Origin: Zavarzinia sp.
GTDB taxonomy: Bacteria > Pseudomonadota > Alphaproteobacteria > Zavarziniales > Zavarziniaceae
Reading direction: 5' to 3'
DNA length: 7,788 nt
Assembly (NCBI GenBank): GCA_028694545.1
Contig: JAQVKV010000079.1
Coordinates: 1 to 7,788, forward strand
The notes under the pieces were generated by a model. It was not told where the DNA came from, did no database searches, and worked only from the letters and a program-made list of their open reading frames with translations. Shown here piece by piece: positions 5,380-7,788 of this stretch; positions within the stretch are counted from its first letter, which is position 1; the number at the start of each line of letters is the position of its first letter. Both the position numbers and the translations under genes were made by a program.

Positions 5380-6006
5380 ATGAGCAAGATCGTTACGCTC
5401 GCCGTCGAGGCGCGCGACCGGGTCGGTAAGGGGTCCGCTCGGGGCGCACGTCGCGAAGGCCGAGTTCCCGCCGTCATCTATGGCAACAAGGAAGCGCCGG
5501 AAGGCGTGACCATCCTCGACAAGGCGCTCGAGAAGGAACTGTCGACCGGCAAGTTCCTGTCGACCGTCTTCGACCTGCAGATCGGCGACCGCACCGAGCG
5601 CGTGCTGCCGCGCGACGTGCAGTTCCATCCGGTCAGCGACCGTGCCCTGCACGTCGACTTCCTGCGCATCGCCAAGGACGGCCTCGTCACCGTCTCCGTG
5701 CCGGTGGTCATCACCGACCATGCCGCCTCGCCGGGCCTGAAGCTCGGCGGCGTGCTGAACGTCGTCCGTCACGAGATCGAGCTGAAGTGCCCGGCCGACG
5801 GCGTGCCCGAGCAGATCACCATCTCGCTCGCCGGCATGCCCTTCGGCGAATCCCTGCACATCAGCAAGATCGCCCTGCCGGAAGGCGTGACCCCGACGAT
5901 CGACCGCGACTTCACCATCCTGACCATCGTCCCGCCGAAGGGCGGCGCCGAGACCGCGACCGAAGGCGCTGCCGCCGCGGCCCCGGCCAAGAAGGGCAAG
6001 AAGTAA
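5380..6006 (+). CDS. rplY: 50S ribosomal protein L25/general stress protein Ctc
   Basis: 208-residue two-domain L25 (Ctc/TL5 type) that binds 5S rRNA in the large subunit. The N-terminal 5S-binding domain (about 4-95) contains GKGSARGARREGRVPAVIYG at 16-35 and QFHPVSDRALHVDFLRI at 81-97. The C-terminal TL5 domain (about 100-187) includes PVVITDHAASPGLKLGGVLN and ITISLAGMPFGESLHISKI. E. coli L25 has only the first domain, so this is the long form common outside enterobacteria. The tail from about 188 is Ala/Gly/Lys-rich (EGAAAAAPAKKGKK), typical and probably disordered. The ATG at 5380 has GGAG at 5370-5373 6 nt upstream. It follows the prs terminator and leads the pth-ychF group. Confidence 0.97.
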   Translation: MSKIVTLAVEARDRVGKGSARGARREGRVPAVIYGNKEAPEGVTILDKALEKELSTGKFLSTVFDLQIGDRTERVLPRDVQFHPVSDRALHVDFLRIAKDGLVTVSVPVVITDHAASPGLKLGGVLNVVRHEIELKCPADGVPEQITISLAGMPFGESLHISKIALPEGVTPTIDRDFTILTIVPPKGGAETATEGAAAAAPAKKGKK

Positions 6007-6016
6007 TCACGATGTG

Positions 6017-6043
6017 ACGGCCCGGCGCCTGGCGCCGGGCCGT
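6017..6043 (+). terminator. 27-nt hairpin between rplY and pth (attenuator or partial terminator)
   Basis: Thirteen bases at 6017-6029 are the exact reverse complement of 6031-6043 around a central T, so about 12 bp can form with a 3-nt loop. It starts 10 nt after the rplY stop. The following bases (TGCTCGCTTT) are a poor U tract, so full intrinsic termination is doubtful; it may reduce pth-ychF transcription relative to rplY or protect the rplY mRNA 3' end. Confidence 0.5.
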
Positions 6044-6069
6044 TGCTCGCTTTCCGAGGGGTTTTTCCG

Positions 6070-6684
6070 ATGATCCTCCTCGTCGGCCTCGGCAATCCGG
6101 GCGGCGACTACGCCGGCAATCGCCACAACATCGGTTTCATGGCGCTGGACGCCATCCACGACCGCCATCGTTTCTCGCCGTGGAAGCGCGACTTCCAGGG
6201 CATGGTGTCGGACGGCAAGTTCGGCCCCGGCGGCGACAAGATCGTGCTCCTGAAGCCGCTCACCTACATGAACGAGAGTGGCCGTGCCGTGGGCGAGGCC
6301 GCGCGTTTCTACAAGCTGTCGGTCGGCGACGTCATCGTCCTGCACGACGAACTCGACGTCGTACCGGGCCGCGTCAAGGTGAAGACCGGCGGCGGACACG
6401 CGGGCCACAACGGACTGCGCTCTATCGACGCCCATCTCGGCAAAGACTACCGGCGGGTGCGTCTCGGCATCGGCCATCCGGGCGACAAGGCGCTGGTCAC
6501 GCGCCATGTCCTCGGCGATTTCGCCAAATCCGACCGTCAATGGCTCGAGCCCCTGCTCGACGCGGTCGCCGATGCGGCCCCCCTTCTGGCGTCGGGCGAC
6601 GACGCCGGTTTCCAGACCCGCGTGGCGCTGTTGACGGCGTCGCCCAAACCGGCGAAGGCGCCGGCCAAATCTTCGGGAGAGTGA
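6070..6684 (+). CDS. pth: peptidyl-tRNA hydrolase
   Basis: 204-residue Pth that cleaves the ester bond of peptidyl-tRNA dropped from stalled ribosomes, recycling tRNA; essential in most bacteria. Catalytic and binding residues line up with E. coli Pth almost residue for residue: N9 in GLGNPG, H19 in NRHNIGF (general base, His20 in E. coli), N68 in LTYMNESG, D93 in LHDELD, and N114 in [12 protein letters not shown]. The core ends near residue 185; the last residues ([14 protein letters not shown]) form a basic Pro/Ala tail. The ATG at 6070 has GAGGGG at 6056-6061 8 nt upstream and gives the family N-terminus. The gene follows rplY after 63 nt containing a hairpin, and ychF starts 2 nt after its stop. 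The rplY-pth-ychF order is widely conserved in proteobacteria. Confidence 0.98.
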   Translation: MILLVGLGNPGGDYAGNRHNIGFMALDAIHDRHRFSPWKRDFQGMVSDGKFGPGGDKIVLLKPLTYMNESGRAVGEAARFYKLSVGDVIVLHDELDVVPGRVKVKTGGGHAGHNGLRSIDAHLGKDYRRVRLGIGHPGDKALVTRHVLGDFAKSDRQWLEPLLDAVADAAPLLASGDDAGFQTRVALLTASPKPAKAPAKSSGE

Positions 6685-6686
6685 GC

Positions 6687-7787
6687 ATGGGCTTCAAATG
6701 CGGCATCGTCGGTCTGCCCAACGTCGGCAAGTCGACCCTGTTCAACGCCCTGACCCAGACCGCGGCGGCGGCGGCGGCCAATTACCCCTTCTGCACGATC
6801 GAGCCGAACGTCGGCCTCGTGCCGGTGCCGGATCCGCGCCTCGACACGATCGCGAGGATCGGCGGCTCGGCCCAGATCATCCCGACCCAGATCACCTTCG
6901 TCGACATCGCCGGCCTCGTGCGCGGCGCCTCCAAGGGTGAAGGCCTCGGCAACCAGTTCCTGTCCCACATCCGCGAGGTGGACGCGGTCTGCCACGTCCT
7001 GCGCTGCTTCGAGGACGGCGACATCACCCATGTCGAGGGTCGCGTCGACCCGCTGGGCGATGCCGACATCATCGAGACCGAGCTGATGCTGGCCGATCTC
7101 GAAAGTCTGGAAAAGCGCGTGCCCGCCATGCAGAAGAAGGCGAAGGGCGGCATCGACGAAGAGACCAAGGTCCGGCTCGAACTGATGGAACGCGCCCTCG
7201 TCGTGCTGCGCGAGGGCAAGCCGGCGCGCGCCGTCGAGGTGACGAAGGACGAAGCCCCCCTCTTCTCGACCCTCGACCTGATCACGGCGAAGCCCGTGCT
7301 CTATGTCTGCAACGTTGACGAAGGCTCTGCGGCGACCGGCAACAAGTTCTCCGAAATGGTGGCCGAACGGGCGAAGGCCGAAGGGGCCGCCTATGTCGTC
7401 ATCTCCGCCGCGATCGAGGCGGAAGTGGCCCAGCTCGACGCCGAGGAACGCTCGGCCTTCCTCGCCGATCTCGGGCTGGAGGAGACGGGTCTCGCCCGCA
7501 TGATCCGTGCCGGTTATGCCCTGCTCGGACTCATCACCTATTTCACCGTGGGGCCGAAGGAGGCCCGCGCCTGGACCATCGTGAAGGGCACCAAGGGGCC
7601 TGGCGCGGCCGGCGTCATCCATTCCGATTTCGAGCGCGGCTTCATCCGCGCCGAGACCATGGCCTATGACGACTACGTGAAGTTCAACGGTGAACAGGGC
7701 TGCAAGGACAACGGCCGCCTGCGTCAGGAAGGCAAGGAATACGTCGTCGCCGACGGCGACCTCCTGCACTTCAAGTTCAACGTCTGA
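6687..7787 (+). CDS. ychF: redox-regulated ribosome-associated P-loop ATPase YchF (Obg family, OLA1 type)
   Basis: 366-residue YchF, full length, with its stop one base before the window end. P-loop GLPNVGKST at 9-17; switch I region NYPFCTIEPNVG at 32-43; G3 motif DIAGLVRGASKGEGLGNQFL at 73-92, carrying a hydrophobic residue where Ras has its catalytic Gln; and the altered G4, NVDE at 209-212 instead of NKxD, which explains the ATP preference known for the family. A helical insertion (about 130-195) and the C-terminal TGS domain (about 283-366, from LITYFTVGPKEARAWT to GDLLHFKFNV) follow. E. coli YchF binds ribosomes and represses the oxidative stress response. The ATG at 6687 has GGGAG at 6675-6679 7 nt upstream and starts 2 nt after the pth stop, so the two are probably co-translated. 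A six-alanine run at 26-31 is discussed in the findings. Confidence 0.98.
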   Translation: MGFKCGIVGLPNVGKSTLFNALTQTAAAAAANYPFCTIEPNVGLVPVPDPRLDTIARIGGSAQIIPTQITFVDIAGLVRGASKGEGLGNQFLSHIREVDAVCHVLRCFEDGDITHVEGRVDPLGDADIIETELMLADLESLEKRVPAMQKKAKGGIDEETKVRLELMERALVVLREGKPARAVEVTKDEAPLFSTLDLITAKPVLYVCNVDEGSAATGNKFSEMVAERAKAEGAAYVVISAAIEAEVAQLDAEERSAFLADLGLEETGLARMIRAGYALLGLITYFTVGPKEARAWTIVKGTKGPGAAGVIHSDFERGFIRAETMAYDDYVKFNGEQGCKDNGRLRQEGKEYVVADGDLLHFKFNV

Positions 7788-7788
7788 G

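Noticed and set aside
6043..6069. Upstream TTG start for pth
   Set aside because: It lies in the hairpin, has no ribosome site, and the family starts at [11 protein letters not shown] with GAGGGG well placed before 6070.
6537..7769. 410-codon minus-strand frame opposite ychF
   Set aside because: Mirror of a highly conserved gene; composition is that of a codon-bias shadow.
1..7788. Mobile element, prophage, CRISPR, toxin-antitoxin or defence genes
   Set aside because: No transposase, integrase, direct-repeat array, tRNA or defence domain is visible; composition is even and the genes are core functions.

Overview
The window is a compact, GC-rich stretch of bacterial chromosome carrying almost only core housekeeping genes. 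Gene content and order (ubiK facing away from lgt, then a MidA/NDUFAF7-type methyltransferase and pgeF; prs, rplY with a C-terminal CTC/TL5-type domain, pth and ychF in series), GC-rich codons and GC-rich intergenic regions point to an alphaproteobacterium, perhaps of the Rhodospirillales type. That placement is inference from gene order and protein style, not from a marker search.

Layout. Positions 26-280 (minus): ubiK, a small coiled-coil accessory factor of ubiquinone synthesis. Positions 281-434: divergent intergenic region with a TTGACA box facing lgt and a 19-bp imperfect palindrome. Positions 435-3132 (plus): lgt, midA-like gene and pgeF, joined by two ATGA stop/start overlaps, so almost certainly one operon. 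Positions 3156-4101: a 22-codon hydrophobic micro-ORF ending in a lipobox, overlapping by 14 nt the GTG start of a predicted outer-membrane lipoprotein of unknown function. Positions 4102-4264: prs leader with a candidate promoter and foldable elements. Positions 4265-5200: prs, closed by a convincing intrinsic terminator at 5219-5252. Positions 5201-5379: terminator, candidate promoter and a leader hairpin for rplY. Positions 5380-7787: rplY, pth and ychF, with a 27-nt hairpin between rplY and pth.

How the genes fit together. Lgt attaches diacylglyceryl to lipobox cysteines, and the two short-spaced downstream genes both encode lipobox sequences, so the enzyme and candidate substrates may be co-transcribed. 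UbiK and the MidA/NDUFAF7 homologue both relate to the respiratory chain (quinone supply and, by homology with the mitochondrial protein, complex I assembly). PgeF removes or repairs mis-joined peptidoglycan precursors in the described family members. Prs makes PRPP for nucleotide, His and Trp synthesis. L25, peptidyl-tRNA hydrolase and YchF all act on the ribosome or translation.

No mobile element, CRISPR array, tRNA or rRNA was seen. Most of the window is ordinary. The least explained part is the micro-ORF plus lipoprotein pair at 3156-4101; the rest of the second-look list is leader and intergenic structure.
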